This document shows, piece after piece, positions 1-12,400 of a stretch of 64,000 nucleotides of DNA. The notes under the pieces are model-generated. The model was not told the DNA's origin and ran no database searches. It saw only the letters and a list, made by a program, of their open reading frames with translations. Source of the DNA: Plectrocnemia conspersa (Eukaryota > Arthropoda > Insecta > Trichoptera > Polycentropodidae); assembly GCA_009617715.1 (NCBI GenBank), contig VTFK01000371.1:186001-250000 (forward strand), written 5' to 3'. How positions within the stretch are numbered: the stretch's first letter is position 1; every line of letters starts with the position of its first letter. Made by a program: the position numbers and the translations under genes.

Positions 1-429
1 ATACTTAATTATCTTTAAATTTTCTCTATTTCTAGTATTATATTTATGTACATCTTTATTTCTTATTAAATACTTATTAAAATATTCTGGTAACATATTA
101 TTTTCTAACTTATATATAAATACTAAAACATTCATACTCAATATTTTTGAACATTCAACCATTCTAATCTATCAATCATACTTTTACAATTAGTTAATCT
201 ATTTTTTATTTAAGATTACTCTCATTGCCCTATTTTGTAATTTTCGCAACATTTGTTTGTCTAATTTATTTAAGATATTTAATAGTGTTGCACAATAATT
301 AAAATGGGGCAATATTATACTATTGTAAATTATTTTTTTTGTATTTATACTTAATATATTTCTTAATCTAGATAATAAACCTATTTTTCTACTAATTTTT
401 TTTAATATGTAATTACAATGTTCTTTAAA
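1..429 (-). pseudogene. LINE C-terminal region, copy 1, frameshifted
   Basis: Continuation of the copy-1 LINE beyond its nonsense codon. The minus strand still reads as the thumb and C-terminal region, including ILPHFNYCATLL and KLQNRAMRVIL, matching copy 2 at 5004-5291 almost base for base. Copy 1 has an extra T in the T-run near 205-212 and a lost base near 145, so the frame breaks repeatedly. The element runs off the left edge of the window, so its 3' tail is not visible. Non-functional remnant. Confidence 0.8.
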
Positions 430-432
430 ATT

Positions 433-1065
433 TTATTTTGTATCAACAATTACCCCTAAATATTTTATATTATCCACTTTTTCTATACTAGAGTTATTTA
501 TTACTATTTTGGTACTATCATCTAACACATTTTTATAATTAAAAAACATACATTTAGTTTTATTCTCATTTAATTTAAGTACATTATTCTTTAACCATAT
601 TTCTAATATACCTAATTCATTATTTAAATTATTTACAATTTCTTTAATGTTATCACCTATGCAATACATTAATGTGTCATCCGCAAATAGACATTTTTTC
701 ACGTTATTAACTATATCATTAATATACAAAACAAATAACAATGGTCCCAATTTAGACCCTTGTTGTACTCCATTAGACACTAATTTCTCTTTAGAATATA
801 CATTATTTATTTTAACTTTTTGTTTTCTTTTATATAAATAATTATTAAACCATCTTAAAACTATATCACTTATACCTATACTCTCATATTTCTTTAACAT
901 TATTTTTCTGTCTATTGTTTCGAAGGCTCTCTTGAAATCCAAGAAAACTGCTCCAATGATTTTGTTTGTATCCTTAGCCAACAGCCAATCATTTATTACT
1001 ACTTGTAATGCAGTTTCAGTGAAATGCTTTTCTCTGAATCCCGATTGTTGTTCACATATTATGTT
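433..1065 (-). pseudogene. LINE reverse transcriptase fragment, copy 1 (jockey/CR1-like)
   Basis: Part of the reverse transcriptase (RT) of a non-LTR retrotransposon. The frame is open on the minus strand from 1065 to a stop at 430-432. Read downwards it shows QSGFREKHFTETAL (the conserved N-terminal RT motif), VFLDFKRAFETID (motif A, first catalytic Asp), GVQQGSKLGPLLF (motif B), FADDT (catalytic box) and IKYLGVIVD (motif D/E area). The endonuclease and the start of the RT are absent: a stop at 1066-1068 and unrelated DNA follow QSGF. Compared with copy 2 at 5371-5769, a 9-nt in-frame deletion removes three residues just before FADD, the usual Pro of motif B is Gln, and a one-base change makes the stop at 430-432. 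Below 430 the same family continues (see 1-429). The motifs make RT identity firm; the clade is inferred. It is a dead fragment. Confidence 0.9.
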
Positions 1066-1068
1066 TTA

Positions 1069-1603
1069 TGTATATATAAAATACAGTAATAAAACATGTC
1101 ACTGGAGACAGTCTTTTGAAGCACATAATCTGGGGGCGCATTTGAAAATACTAATGCCATAGACTTCGATACATTATTTGTAATGTATTTTCATTATCAA
1201 AGTGTCATAACCATTTAAAGTCTCAACTGAAATTTACTAATAGCAAAATTATTTTGGAATATCAATCAAAAAGGATTGTCCATCAACTGAACTGAACCGT
1301 TTGCGGCTTACAAAATGAATTTTTATTAACTACAATTCGTTTACGTTATTGTATGTAGATTTTGTTTCACTGATCTAAATAAAATAAAATTGATGATAAA
1401 ATTAATCTACGTTGTTGGTATTGTTTATGATATTTTAATAAACGTGCATGTTTAAATAATGCAATTTTCAAACTAAAAGCCGTTTACGTTTAATCATATA
1501 CTTTATCGTTCAGGATTTATTTATCCACTCTGTATGTTTTATGAATAAAGACTTAATTTTTGTTACGCCCCATCTCTTTCTCTTATCTTAACGTAATTAT
1601 TCA
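1069..1603. repeat. Non-coding flank shared by both duplicates (copy A)
   Basis: A stretch with no recognisable protein in any frame, attached to the broken 5' end of the LINE here and again at 6053-6593. It contains an AATAAAATAAAA-type stretch and AT-rich filler. The small plus-strand frame across the junction (932-1162) is antisense to the RT and is not treated as a gene. Either this is host DNA that was captured and duplicated, or it is part of a chimeric repeat family. Confidence 0.7.
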
Positions 1604-4600
1604 ATATAAACCATGATTCATTATGGGTTAGTGTTTAATCAAGGCTTGCATACTTTATCAGACAGTTCACTGACAACACTCTCCTGCATTGCTAACTTTC
1701 TAGTTGTAAACCACATACAAAACAAGTAGCTAGTATGTACACTAGTACTTCGGCAAGCCGAAATAGACGGCCTTTGAACTACAAACTTTGGGCAACATTT
1801 TTTTTAAACGTGAAACTTTGCTCAAATCACGCGGGACATGAATTATTACGTATATTTCTAATTAAGTTTGTTTTGGAATGAGAGATATTAGATTGAGTAT
1901 TTTAGATTTGATTAAAACAGATTTTTATACATATTTTATGTGCTATATAAAAAACAAATAATTTACATAAAATCGTTAGAAAGATATAAAATTATAAATA
2001 AAACTACAAATGTTTCCTTTATTAAATAAAATATGGTGTTATATACATTTTAAATTTGAGTTTTATTCAATAAATAATGTCTTAGTAGTTCTTACAACCT
2101 TTGCTTTGTCACAAGTCTTAAAAAGTAATATTCAATAATTGTAAATTATGTTTTATTAAAATTAAAGTAGTTGATTTTAAATTTATATGAAGAATAGTTT
2201 TAGATGTTATTTTAATATAAATAGACTATTTAGAATTCTTGAAGATACAATATATTTTTTTACAAAATTTATAAAATTGAATACAATTTATTTTAATATA
2301 TTTATAATTTAAAGGTCTGAGCCAGTGAGACTGAGTAGAATCTAGTTAGAGTTTTATTGCATTATATTTACAATTGGTGTGACAGACGATAAATGGCTAG
2401 ATGTTTTTTTCGAGCGGTGATGGAGAAGCTGGCGCAGGGATGATGTCCGTGGGAGGTCCTCGAAGGTTTAGTATGTGGCGTGACAGCGAGTGTACAGCAG
2501 GAGTTAATCCCTCTATGCTACGTGTGCTACTTTTCATATTCATTTTAATTACTTATATTATTTTTATCTACAAATCACATTATTTATTACATTTTTAAGT
2601 GCATGTTGTACTGATATATATTAATTAAATAATAAATAAATAAAAATAGCATGCATTTTAAAAATATTTAGTTTTCGCTACGTTGAGTTAAACCCTTTTT
2701 CTGCTATATCCACGTATAAATATACTATGTATGTGTATGTCGAAAATGGAAAAGTTTCAGGCAGAGAGAAAGAGGTCTGTGGAAATCGGCTCTGTTCCCA
2801 GAGTAGTCGTACTAGTACCATAGTAGAATCCGTGATTGAAGGACGCCGTTAGTGGACGGAAGTGAAGCGTCTGATGCTTTATTGGCCTAAGGAGGGTAGT
2901 AGTAGCCGTTCAAAACGGCTCAAATTAGCAAAGTGATACGCTCTTTGTTTCCGAGGATGGACGTAGCTACCCCAATACTGCCTTTTCTCATTCCTTGCCA
3001 CTTTACATCCTGTGGGAGACATTTTCCGATCGGTAAACGCTCGAATTACATCGCGTTAGCAATTACTCGACTCCCCTATAACGAATTGCAGTCAATTTAA
3101 CGCAATTAATTTGCGTTTAAAGACTGGAAGAAAAAAATATAGTTCATTTATAGAGAATTAGTAATTTATAGTATTATATATAAATATTATTTTGCCGTTA
3201 CTTGATTAGCACCAATGCAATTTTTGTATTAAAGCTAAATAAAGTATTAGAAGATCTTTTTAAATGTCAGAAAATATTGTTATTAAAAAGCATTAGAAAA
3301 TAAATTTAAATTAATTTCTAATGTTTAATTTCATCTTATATATTCAAACAGAATATTTATTTAGTTAAATTAAATTCAGAGGATCTTAACCTAAGAAGTT
3401 ACCTCTATGTATCTTGATGGTAAAAAAACAGTACATTGCATTATTACAATACAAAATAATGAAAATATAAATAAAGCAATACACAAAAATACTACATAAT
3501 AAAATAAATAAAAAAAACATATTTTTTGTTATTTAAATGGTACGAACTGGACCAGCTCCTCGTAGCAAAATTACGACATTAAATAAATCACGAAACAATT
3601 TAAAAAAAAAAAATATTAAGCAATATATTATACTGTTATAAAATATACTAGTTTATAAACAAATCATAGTAAATAAAGTTTCGGTTATCGAGTAATAAAT
3701 ATAATCTCACATTGTAATATTTTTATGTAAAAAGAGCTGTGTTTATATAGCACATCTTTCCGAATTATTAATCTTCGTAGCGGTTAAATTACTATAAAAT
3801 AATTAAATAATATCACGCCATGAAATATGATGAATAAGTCTTTTGATATTTCTGACTCTCGCTTAATTGTGTAAATTTATTACCGCCTTCTCCCCAGTGC
3901 CGAAGGGTTTCAGTCGTATCAAACGTTTAAGATGACTTATTAGAGTTGGGAAGTAGCGAAGGAAAAAATCTCTCCGTACACAGTCAGTGGCGTGCGTTGA
4001 ATAACAACGGCGCATCATGCAAATAAGGGGTGAAGCGAAACAAAAAAAAGAAACAATAATAAATGTATGAGAAATCCGTCAAAACTCGCTTTCATAAATC
4101 ATCCACGAAACAAACGTGCCGCTATATTTTTCTGGAAGCATAAATCTTTGTTAAAAAAAACGAGGAAAGCGAAAATAATAAAGCGAAGAAAATGGGAAAG
4201 AATTCGCCGTAGTGCTTATTTACTCACCTAAACGCAGGGCACAAGATGGAGTGGAAAATTTTGATAACCCCTAGATATGCAGACTGGCCCAAGAGAACCG
4301 AGTAATACTTTAAATGCTTATAATAAAAAGTAAAAAATGTTGCAGCTACGGTATTTTACAATTATTAGATATAAAAACATAATAAATTCCCACCGAAGAG
4401 TAAAGAAAAAACCCATTAAAGCTCTAATTTTTTTTTGTATTGTCTATTTTTAGTTTTATTAAATAACCATAAGTCTATTTCTCAAAAACACACTTGATAG
4501 TAAATTGTAATAAAATTTAATTTCCAGATTTATAGTTTGGCATATTACTTTGTATAAATGTAACTCACACATTATCTACAAAATAAAAGGTGCCCGTAAA

Positions 4601-4680
4601 ACTCATTTCAAGCTATTGTTATATAATTAAACAGTACATTAATAAATTAAAAATTATTACATTGCAATTTTTATATTTAT
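1604..4680. other. Non-coding DNA between the two LINE copies
   Basis: AT-rich unique-looking sequence with two less AT-biased islands, about 2690-3070 and 3840-4270. A short frame at 2401-2598 begins in a G-rich patch but ends in an AT-rich hydrophobic run and matches nothing I recognise. No splice-bounded exon, tRNA or repeat end was convincing. An ATGCAAAT octamer lies near 4017, which alone is not evidence of function. Confidence 0.5.
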
Positions 4681-4681
4681 T

Positions 4682-4714
4682 ATTTATTTTATTTTATTTT
4701 ATTAATTTATTTAG
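4682..4714 (-). repeat. LINE 3' tail, (TAAAA)n-type simple repeat
   Basis: On the minus strand the LINE copy ends in repeated TAAAA/TAAAT units, read on the plus strand as TTTATTTTATTTTATT. This is where the homology with LINE C-terminal coding sequence and 3' UTR runs out. Microsatellite-like tails of this kind are common at the 3' ends of non-LTR elements. I could not find a convincing target-site duplication. Confidence 0.55.
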
Positions 4715-4849
4715 CTTAATAGCTAATCTTTACATCTAACAAATTTAGTAAACATATATAAAAATATATAAAAAAATACATAACAGAAAGAAAAAAATAA
4801 AAATATACAATAATAAAGACTTAATATTATAATTTATTTCTATATGTAC

Positions 4850-5291
4850 GAAGGTGTTTTTTATTCCATTTATGAAACTCGTTATTTTTTTGCTGTTTCA
4901 GATTTCTCTTGGAAGACTATTATATAAATCAAAACCTCCGTACATAATTCCCCTAGCCGTACTCGTTTTCTTATACTTAATTATCTTTAAATTTTCTCTA
5001 TTTCTAGTAATTATTATATTTATGTACATCTTTATTTCTTATTAAATACTTATTAAAATATTCTGGTAACATATTATTTTCTGGTAACTTATATATAAAT
5101 ACTAAAACATTCATACTCAATATTTCTTGAACATTCAACCATTCTAATCTATCAATCATACTTTTACAATTAGTTAATCTATTTTTATTTAAGATTACTC
5201 TCATTGCCCTATTTTGTAATTTTTGCAACATTTGTTTATCTAATTTATTTAACATATTTAATAGTGTTGCACAATAATTAAAATGGGGCAA
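4850..5291 (-). pseudogene. LINE C-terminal region, copy 2
   Basis: The minus strand encodes the end of the LINE polyprotein. Positions 5291-5004 read as an open 95-codon frame with PHFNYCATLLNMLNKLDKQ, LQNRAMRVILNKNRLT and LVFIYKLPENNMLPEYF. This is the conserved region after the RT thumb in jockey/CR1-type elements. After a frame change near 5005 the sequence still reads RNRENLKIIKYKKTSTARG and GGFDLYNSLPREI, the usual C-terminal end, down to about 4850. It lies just downstream of the RT fragment at 5371-5769 and belongs to the same insertion. A poly-A run on the coding strand at about 5382-5391 gives a stop that separates the two parts. A decayed copy with no function expected. Confidence 0.85.
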
Positions 5292-6593
5292 TATTATACT
5301 ATTGTAAATTATTTTTTTTGTATTTATACTTAATTTTTTTCTTAATCTAGATAATATACCTATTTTTCTACTATTTTTTTTTTAATATGTAATTACAATG
5401 TTCTTTAAAATTTAATTTTGTATCAACAATTACTCCTAAATATTTTATATTATCCACTTTTTCTATACTAGAGTTATTTATTACTATTTTGGTACTATTA
5501 TCTAACACATTTTTATAATTAATAAACATACATTTAGTTTTATTCTCATTTAATTTAAGTACATTATTCTTTAACCATATTTCTAATATACTTAATTCAT
5601 TATTTAAATTATTTACAATTTCTTTAATGTTATCACCTATGCAATACATTAATGTGTCATCCGCAAATAGATGAATTTTACATTTTTTCACGTTATTAAC
5701 TATATCATTAATATACAAAACAAATAGCAATGGTCCCAATTTAGACCCTTGTGGTACTCCATAAGACACTAATTTCTCTTCAGAATATACATTATTTATT
5801 TTAACTTTTTGTTTTCTTGTATATAAGTAATTATTAAACCATCTTAAAACTATATCACTTATACCTATACTCTCAATTTCTTTAACATTATTTTTCTGTC
5901 TATTGTTTCGAAGGCTCTCTTGAAATCCAAGAAAACTGCTCCAATGATTTTGTTTGTATCCTTAGCCAACAGCCAATCATTTATCACTACTTGTAATGCA
6001 GTTTCAGTGGAATGCTTTTCTCTGAATCCCGATTGTTGTTCACATATTATGTTTTATGTATATATAAAAAACAGTAATAAAACATGTCACTGGAGACAGT
6101 CTTTTGAAGCACATAATCTGGGGGCGCATTTGAAAATACTAATGCCATAGACTTCGATACATTATTTGTAATGTATTTTCATTATCAAAGTGTCATAACC
6201 ATTTGAAGTCTTAACTGAAATTTACTAATAGCAAAATTATTTTGGAACATCAATCAAAAAGGATTGTCCATCAACTGAACTGAACCGTTTGCGGCTCACA
6301 AAATGAATTTTTATTAACTACAATTCGTTTACGTTATTGTGTGTAGATTTTTTTTCACTGATATAAATAAAATAAAATTGATGATAAAATAAATCTACGT
6401 TGTTGGTATTGTTTATGATATTTTAATAAACGTGCATGTTTAAATAATGCAATTTTCAAACTAAAAGTCGCTTACGTTTAATCATATACTTTATCGTTCA
6501 GGATTTATTTATCCACTCTGTATGTTTTATGAATAAAGACTTAATTTTTGTTACGCCTCATCTCTTTCTCTTATCTTAACGTAATTATTCAAT
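4973..6593. repeat. Direct duplicate B of the 1.6-kb LINE-plus-flank segment
   Basis: Same-orientation copy of 1-1603, offset by about 4.97 kb, with LINE part 4973-6045 and non-LINE part 6053-6593. Both duplicates share the same LINE truncation point and the same flanking DNA. They therefore descend from one already-truncated locus and are not two independent insertions of a LINE. Confidence 0.9.
5371..5933 (-). pseudogene. LINE reverse transcriptase fragment, copy 2 (jockey/CR1-like)
   Basis: Second copy of the RT region. The open part, 5769-5371, shows GVPQGSKLGPLLF (canonical motif B), FADDTLMYCIGD (catalytic box) and IKYLGVIVDTKLNFKEH. Upstream the same protein continues in frame through NNYLYTRKQKVKINN, then loses frame at a one-base deletion near 5876 relative to copy 1. 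From there to about 6045 the sequence matches copy 1 as far as the QSGF motif. This copy keeps the three residues before FADD that copy 1 lost, so the 9-nt gap in copy 1 is a deletion. Each copy has different lesions, and both lack the endonuclease and N-terminal part. The clade assignment is inferred from the motif style. Confidence 0.88.
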
Positions 6594-8957
6594 AAATGGC
6601 GTTAGCTAGGCATCAGGTTTGCTCCGTAAAAAAATTACCACGATTACGATTCGTCTCTTGAATTTATTTTTTTCCTTTTCTCTTTAATATTTATCTCGAC
6701 GTCGTTTTTTTTTCATCATCGACTCAAATTTCATTTTAATATTGTATTTTATTTTTTCGTTACTCTCTTCTTCTCTTTCCCTCACGCACCTTTGAGTGTC
6801 TTCTCTTTTCTTAACGAGGAACTCGGATTTTTAAAATATGCTTTGACAAAAACGGAGAATTTTACCATTTGCCTTCTCGGCTGTACTTATTTTATTACAA
6901 TTTAAATAGTCATTGAATTGCTTATATATAAAAAAATCAAAATTAAAAAATAGTAGTCTGATAACGTATTTGATTACTTGTAATCATTGTTAGATGTTTT
7001 TTTATAAATAAGTGTTTATAAAATTAATGAAATACTCAATCGTGTCTGATTAGATACTATATATTTTTATTATAAAACAGCCAAACTTAGCCAATGTTTG
7101 TTTTGAGAAACGATAACTGCATTAATTATTCAAATAGTAAAAAAATATAAATTACATGATCTAAAATACAAAACTAGGTACAATTTAGCGATAAATCTTT
7201 AACAGTTACTCTACACGTTAGATTTAATTTCAATGTTTGATATGAGAGTTAATGATTTGACAATAATACAACGTAGATAATTAGAAGTGATTTAAAAAGA
7301 CGAGCATCTATATAAAAATGAAATGTCAACTGATAAACATTAATTAGTTTAGCTATAACATATAATATTGTGCTGACAGTAAAGCACACTTCAACGGAGA
7401 GCGAAATAATATTTTTCTGAGTAATAAAAATCAAGACCTAAATAGCTAATGAAACATTATTTTCGAAATCGTTTATTATTCGATATTCAGATATATTGAA
7501 ATCGTAATTGCTATTAAAGTGGATCGCTACATTGAGAAAGAATATGAAGAGAAAAATACGCTAAGTGTCTCCTATATTGGTTTTAATAAACGTTTAATAG
7601 ATGGAGTGTCATGAAAATCTCATTTTCTACCTTTACCGATTATCCCTTAGCGATATTCGAGGGGTCGATCCCCCTCTGGAATAAGTCGTTCTTCCGGCTC
7701 TCGCCACCGTGGGAATCTTCGTCCCCGGTTCGATCCATCTATCCATCCGTTGGCGTTTTCTCACGTAAGCCACGGAGCCGTCACGTGCCGCCACACCGCC
7801 ACGATGATACCGCAAACGTCTTTATCGCGAGTGTCTTCGTTTTCTTGGGTGGAAGAATTTATTTTTTGGCGCCCCGGGCACGTATCCGCGGCACGTACCC
7901 TGTCGATTTTGACTAGTCGGGCACTTGTTGTGGGAGGGCCGATATCAATCTTTGCATATAGCACCAATCGGCGGCGGAAACGTATCGGTTATTGGGCGAG
8001 GGCTCCAGGCTTTTTTCCAAGAAAAAAAATCGACGAAAGCAAATCTGCCGATTTATTGCGTCGCAATATGGCGAGGAAGGGGCTTGGATAGATAAGAAAG
8101 TGGTCGAGAGGTATTTTATTTTGGGTTGCTACCAAAAAGCAGAAAAATCCTCTCACTGACTGAGAACTCCGTTTGAGAGTTTTACCTTAATACAAACTAC
8201 TGTTTCTGCTCAAGATTTAATGTAACAGTTTTATTCGATGAATAAAATTAATATACTATATATTAGTATCAATAATACCAGAACTGGATTAAATCTACCA
8301 ACACAATAGATTGATGGCATAAGAACTTGAGTGTTTTAGAATTTATATCGTACCTGGGAGATCAAAAGTGATTATTATATAATATAATATTTCACAAATA
8401 AATGTCGTGAGTGTCGTGCAAAATAACTGTATGCTAGTTGATGACTGATTTAAGTGTAATGTCTTACTACATATTTAATAGTTATTGCTTGCTTTTACTT
8501 CGTCGAAACGCATTTAGCTAACGCTTTTCATGTTGCAACTTAAGATTGATAATATGTTTAAAATATATAAATTTTATATTAAATAATTAAATTTAAAGGT
8601 TTTGTATGTAATATATCATATATGTAATAATTAAAAAAAAAAAATTTACCCACATTGTCGTGCACAAAGTATCTTCTTATTACTTTATAAAATCTGTATC
8701 CTAAAAAGTATAACACATCTATTTACTTTTTGCATATTTGACGTGCTGATAAACAAAGTCTAATGAATGACTTTTCTGATAAATAAAAAGATCTTAAATA
8801 ATACGATATGGCTAGATATGACCAGATAAATAATAAAATTAATATTTGTAATATTTTAGTAATATATAAAATGTGTATTAAATTAATAATACTAAAAAAC
8901 GGTATTAACCTTAAGCAAATATGAGATACATTACATTTAAGCATTGAGATACTATTA
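6594..8957. other. Non-coding DNA with a GC-richer island at 7600-8160
   Basis: 6594-6860 is pyrimidine-rich; 6860-7590 is AT-rich. 7600-8160 is the most GC-rich and CpG-rich patch in this part. It carries overlapping frames on both strands (7611-7916, 7750-8091, 7633-7815, 7761-7967), which is what balanced base composition produces by chance. None shows a recognisable domain, and they contradict one another. GGTTCGATCC at 7728 resembles a tRNA B box, but no T-stem or acceptor pairs around it. The island could be a conserved element or promoter. 8160-8957 is AT-rich without features. Confidence 0.45.
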
Positions 8958-9368
8958 TTAACCATTTAATCAGTATCGCCGTACATGTACGGCGATCGAT
9001 TTTTCACTATTTTGCCATACCCCAAATATTTATATATTTACATATATAACTAAAAAAATAATTAATAAGAGGCATATTTATAATTTTTAAAGTTCAAAAT
9101 AAATAAACATAACAATAAAAAAATTATATTTATTGTATAAAAAATATTGAGAGCCTTTAAATTGATACAAAAATATCCACAATAGCCAAATAATATATTA
9201 AAAACATACAAAATAAATAAACATAATTCTATAGTTGATATGTATATATCACTCATTTATTTTTATAATTTTATATAAATGCAATATAAAATAGTAATAC
9301 AGAAATATTTATGGAAAAATACGTAAAATTAACTAAAATTAAATTAACTCACTACTCAAAGGGGTTAA
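8958..9368. mobile_element. piggyBac-like MITE, copy 1 (TTAA ends, palindrome inside)
   Basis: A 411-bp non-autonomous element. It begins with TTAACCATTT at 8958 and ends with AAAGGGGTTAA at 9368, so TTAA lies at both ends, as in the piggyBac superfamily. Just inside the left end is a perfect 22-bp palindrome at 8975-8996 whose core is CGCCGTACATGTACGGCG. A second copy in the opposite orientation at 59120-59616 shares both ends, the palindrome, the following TCGAT-TTTCACT motif and part of the AT-rich interior. No transposase is present; the frame at 9062-9256 is AT-rich chance sequence. The superfamily rests on TTAA ends only. Confidence 0.7.
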
Positions 9369-9414
9369 GAGCTATGCTCCTAACTACATAATAAAACATA
9401 CTGTTGATGTAATC

Positions 9415-9471
9415 TTGAGTATAGTCGTTTTTAAAACGTTTAAAATTTTTAATAAAAACGACTATACTCAA
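9415..9471. repeat. Perfect 19-bp-arm hairpin
   Basis: Arms 9415-9433 and 9453-9471 are exact reverse complements (TTGAGTATAGTCGTTTTT and its complement, plus one further A-T pair) around a 19-nt AT-rich loop. It lies 46 bp beyond the end of the MITE. It could be a small MITE remnant or a structured RNA. No known microRNA seed was recognised. Confidence 0.65.
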
Positions 9472-12400
9472 ACCGTAAAACCCACTTTCAGTTTCGACTG
9501 TAAAATCTTTATCTAAAAATATACAAAAACTTCTCTTTTATAAGATTATAAACCAAAAACATAAAATCGCCTTTTTTACTTAATCTAATTAGATAAAGAT
9601 GTGCTTATATTTTAATTTTTGCGTATGTGAAAGATGATAGTTTTTTTAATTATTAACAACAAAGCAGTAATTCAACATCCTTAATTTATTATTTTTTTTA
9701 AAACGTGTGTTAAATTTTGTTGAAATTTAGAAAATAAAAATAATAGTATCAATTTTTATGTTATTTAGTTATTATTAAAAAAAAACAAAATCTTTAAACC
9801 CTACAACTTTAATTATTTTTTAAAGTTAAAATAATATAAATAAATTAATTAATAAAGAAAATTGTAATTAGAATTTTTGTAAAAATCTTAAATAAATCTG
9901 ATTTTGTCCAAGACAAAAATTTTCAAAACAATTTATTTCATGTAAAAAATAATTGGTTATAAATATTTGATAAAAATATGATTTACTTATTTTATGACAA
10001 AATGGTAGATTCTTACTAAAAAGTTTATTGTAATAAAATGAATGGCAAAATTAGGTTTTTCATAATTTAGCTTTGCGTATGTTAATGATTTGATAAAATT
10101 TATTGCATCAAATATTTAAAAAAAAACATTTAAAGATAATTATTGTGTGGTTTTTATAAAAAATTTTCTTTTTTAGATTTATTACATAGCCTTAGGTATA
10201 AATATATGTTTAATAAAAAAATAAATAAATCTATTAATATAATATCTTACTGCAAATACTATTTTATGGATTATTATGATTAAGAAATATTATGTTAAAT
10301 TTATCATAATTTGCGTAATATATTATTGGCCATTATTACCATCATAACCCATATTTGTTTGTCTTTATTTGTTATTATTTGTCTAAATACATAGTAAATA
10401 TCTATATTAATATTAGGATTTTATTATAAGCTGTGAACTTTTAAAATTAAAATTATAATTTTAAATATTATAAGTATTTACTAAAAATAATAAATTTACT
10501 AATAATAAATAATAAATTGTCGCAATACATTAAATACTGAAAAATATGTGTAGTAAATAAATTTGTTCTATATCAGCATTCACCATTTATATTTGGTTAT
10601 AAGATCCATAATTTATTTTATGTCGCAACGTGTGTATAAAATACGCAAGATGCAATTTACTGCATATTATGATTTATCTAAAATTGTCCCTTAAAATTTT
10701 AAGTTACGCTACTAAGTATTATTTTTTTACACTGCGATATATTTTACGGTGAATCGTTTTTTTTTTTTATCTAGAATTGTGCAATATAAAACTGTTTTTA
10801 ATATATAAATAAATGTACATAGATATATATAGACGTATATAAAAGTTTTTCCTTTGCGACATCAATTTCTCCTCAGTCAACGTCGTATTAAGTCGCATCC
10901 ATCGTCAGAGCCAAAATTTTCTGGATCAGCATTTTTCTCAAGGCGTTTAGGGCGTCGTACGAGGATTTAATAAAATGGAAGGAGATAGTGGAAGAAAACG
11001 AAGAAGAAGAAGCCGGGATGACAACAGAAGATCAGGCAAATAGGCAGAGAAAAAAGGCCAATTTTCGCCTTTTTCCCTTTCGCGTCTTTCTGCTTCCGTG
11101 CCTTCCTATTTTCGCTCTTTGCCAATGAAGTGCACTCGAAGGAATTCTCCGCTGAAAGGCTTTGTGATCCGGTAAGGTTTTTTTTTGTAATGCGTACGTA
11201 ATAAATGCCTCCGCCTTTGATTCCAGCCGACGATGATAAATGAAAGATTTAACGACGGAATAGGAAAGAAAATGCTGCTTAAATATTAATAAAATATGTG
11301 GACGAAGAATGAAAATAGTATCGAAATATAATAAAATAACGTTTTAATTTTTTTTTATAATTCTGAGGAATAGGATTTTATAAATATATTTTTCCACGAA
11401 CTTAATAATGCTAATGAGCACTTTAATACCTTGTAGCTATACATTTTAAAATAAATTATTTTTTGTAAGTACTATTTAATTACTTTATTAGCTATCAATA
11501 TAATTAAAACTCTGAATAAAAGTTGAATATCTATATAATACATATAATTCAAAAAGATAGTTCGAAATATTGATTAGATTTTTTTATAATTATAGAACTT
11601 AAATTTATATTGATTTACAAAATGTGCTATATGTAAAGTATATAAATAAATTTCTTTGCAAAATTTTAAAGGTTGCTACCTTTGATTTTCAACTCCACGT
11701 ATATTAAGATAATCGCTTTAATTTCCGTACCTTCGTTTCAAAACATAATCCTCGTTTGTTGTCAGAATCGCCTGATAATACGAGTAGAAAGTTTTGCTTT
11801 TTTATCCTCTGCGGATATTGCAATACATGTTGAATTTTATTAATAAAGTTGGAGAGGAGAGGAAATTAGCAAATATAAGCCTAAGTTTAATTTTAGTTAT
11901 TAGATTTTATTAGGTATGTTATTACATAATATATAATAAGTGCGGCATATCATGTTTATTGAACACATACTAAAATTTTGCGTATCCGATATTTGTTTTA
12001 AACGCGCTTTGAACTTTGAACATATGTACGTCAAAATTTATAGGTATATGTATTATATATTATATATATATAGTTTATCGTGTAACAGGAGTCGATAAGT
12101 AATCTAATATTCGTATATGAATGAAATTTGCTTTATTATTTAATTCGTAATTTGATCCGCGTGAATGGCTAGGTTAACAAACTCTGAAACAAATTATTTT
12201 CGATCCTAAACATTTAAAAAATTCAAAGGGCCAAATCATATTATATTGTGTGAATAATGCAGAAAAAAGCTCATTATGTCCATTTCAAGGGTAGACGTGC
12301 ACCTTCTAGCCCCTGTTGAATTATTGCGGTGCACATTTGGAGCATTATTAGATATAAAAAGAGAAAATGGTCTCTGGGCAAAAGTTATGGATGAATATTA

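Larger units (their letters stand above)
1..1603. repeat. Direct duplicate A of a 1.6-kb LINE-plus-flank segment
   Basis: Positions 1-1603 align colinearly, in the same orientation, with 4973-6593. The match covers the truncated LINE and also about 535 bp of non-LINE DNA (1069-1603). It stops abruptly after the shared AACGTAATTATTCAATA: copy A continues with TAAACCATGATTC, copy B with AATGGCGTTAGC. By eye the non-LINE part differs at about 12 sites in 540, or roughly 98% identity. The left edge is cut by the window. Confidence 0.9.

Noticed and set aside
647..841. Plus-strand 64-codon frame
   Set aside because: Shadow of the minus-strand RT.
932..1162. Plus-strand 76-codon frame, repeated at 5920-6150
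   Set aside because: Antisense to the LINE RT and across the junction; its conservation is due only to the segment duplication.
2401..2598. 65-codon frame starting in a G-rich patch
   Set aside because: Second half is AT-rich hydrophobic read-through; no domain, no splice context.
7728..7737. tRNA B-box-like GGTTCGATCC
   Set aside because: No T-stem, acceptor or anticodon arm can be folded around it.
7611..8091. Four overlapping frames on both strands
   Set aside because: Mutually exclusive; expected from balanced composition; no recognised family.
10975..11178. Short ATG frame followed by a CCGGTAAGGT donor-like string
   Set aside because: The frame stops after about 20 codons, well before the donor, and no acceptor or partner exon is visible.
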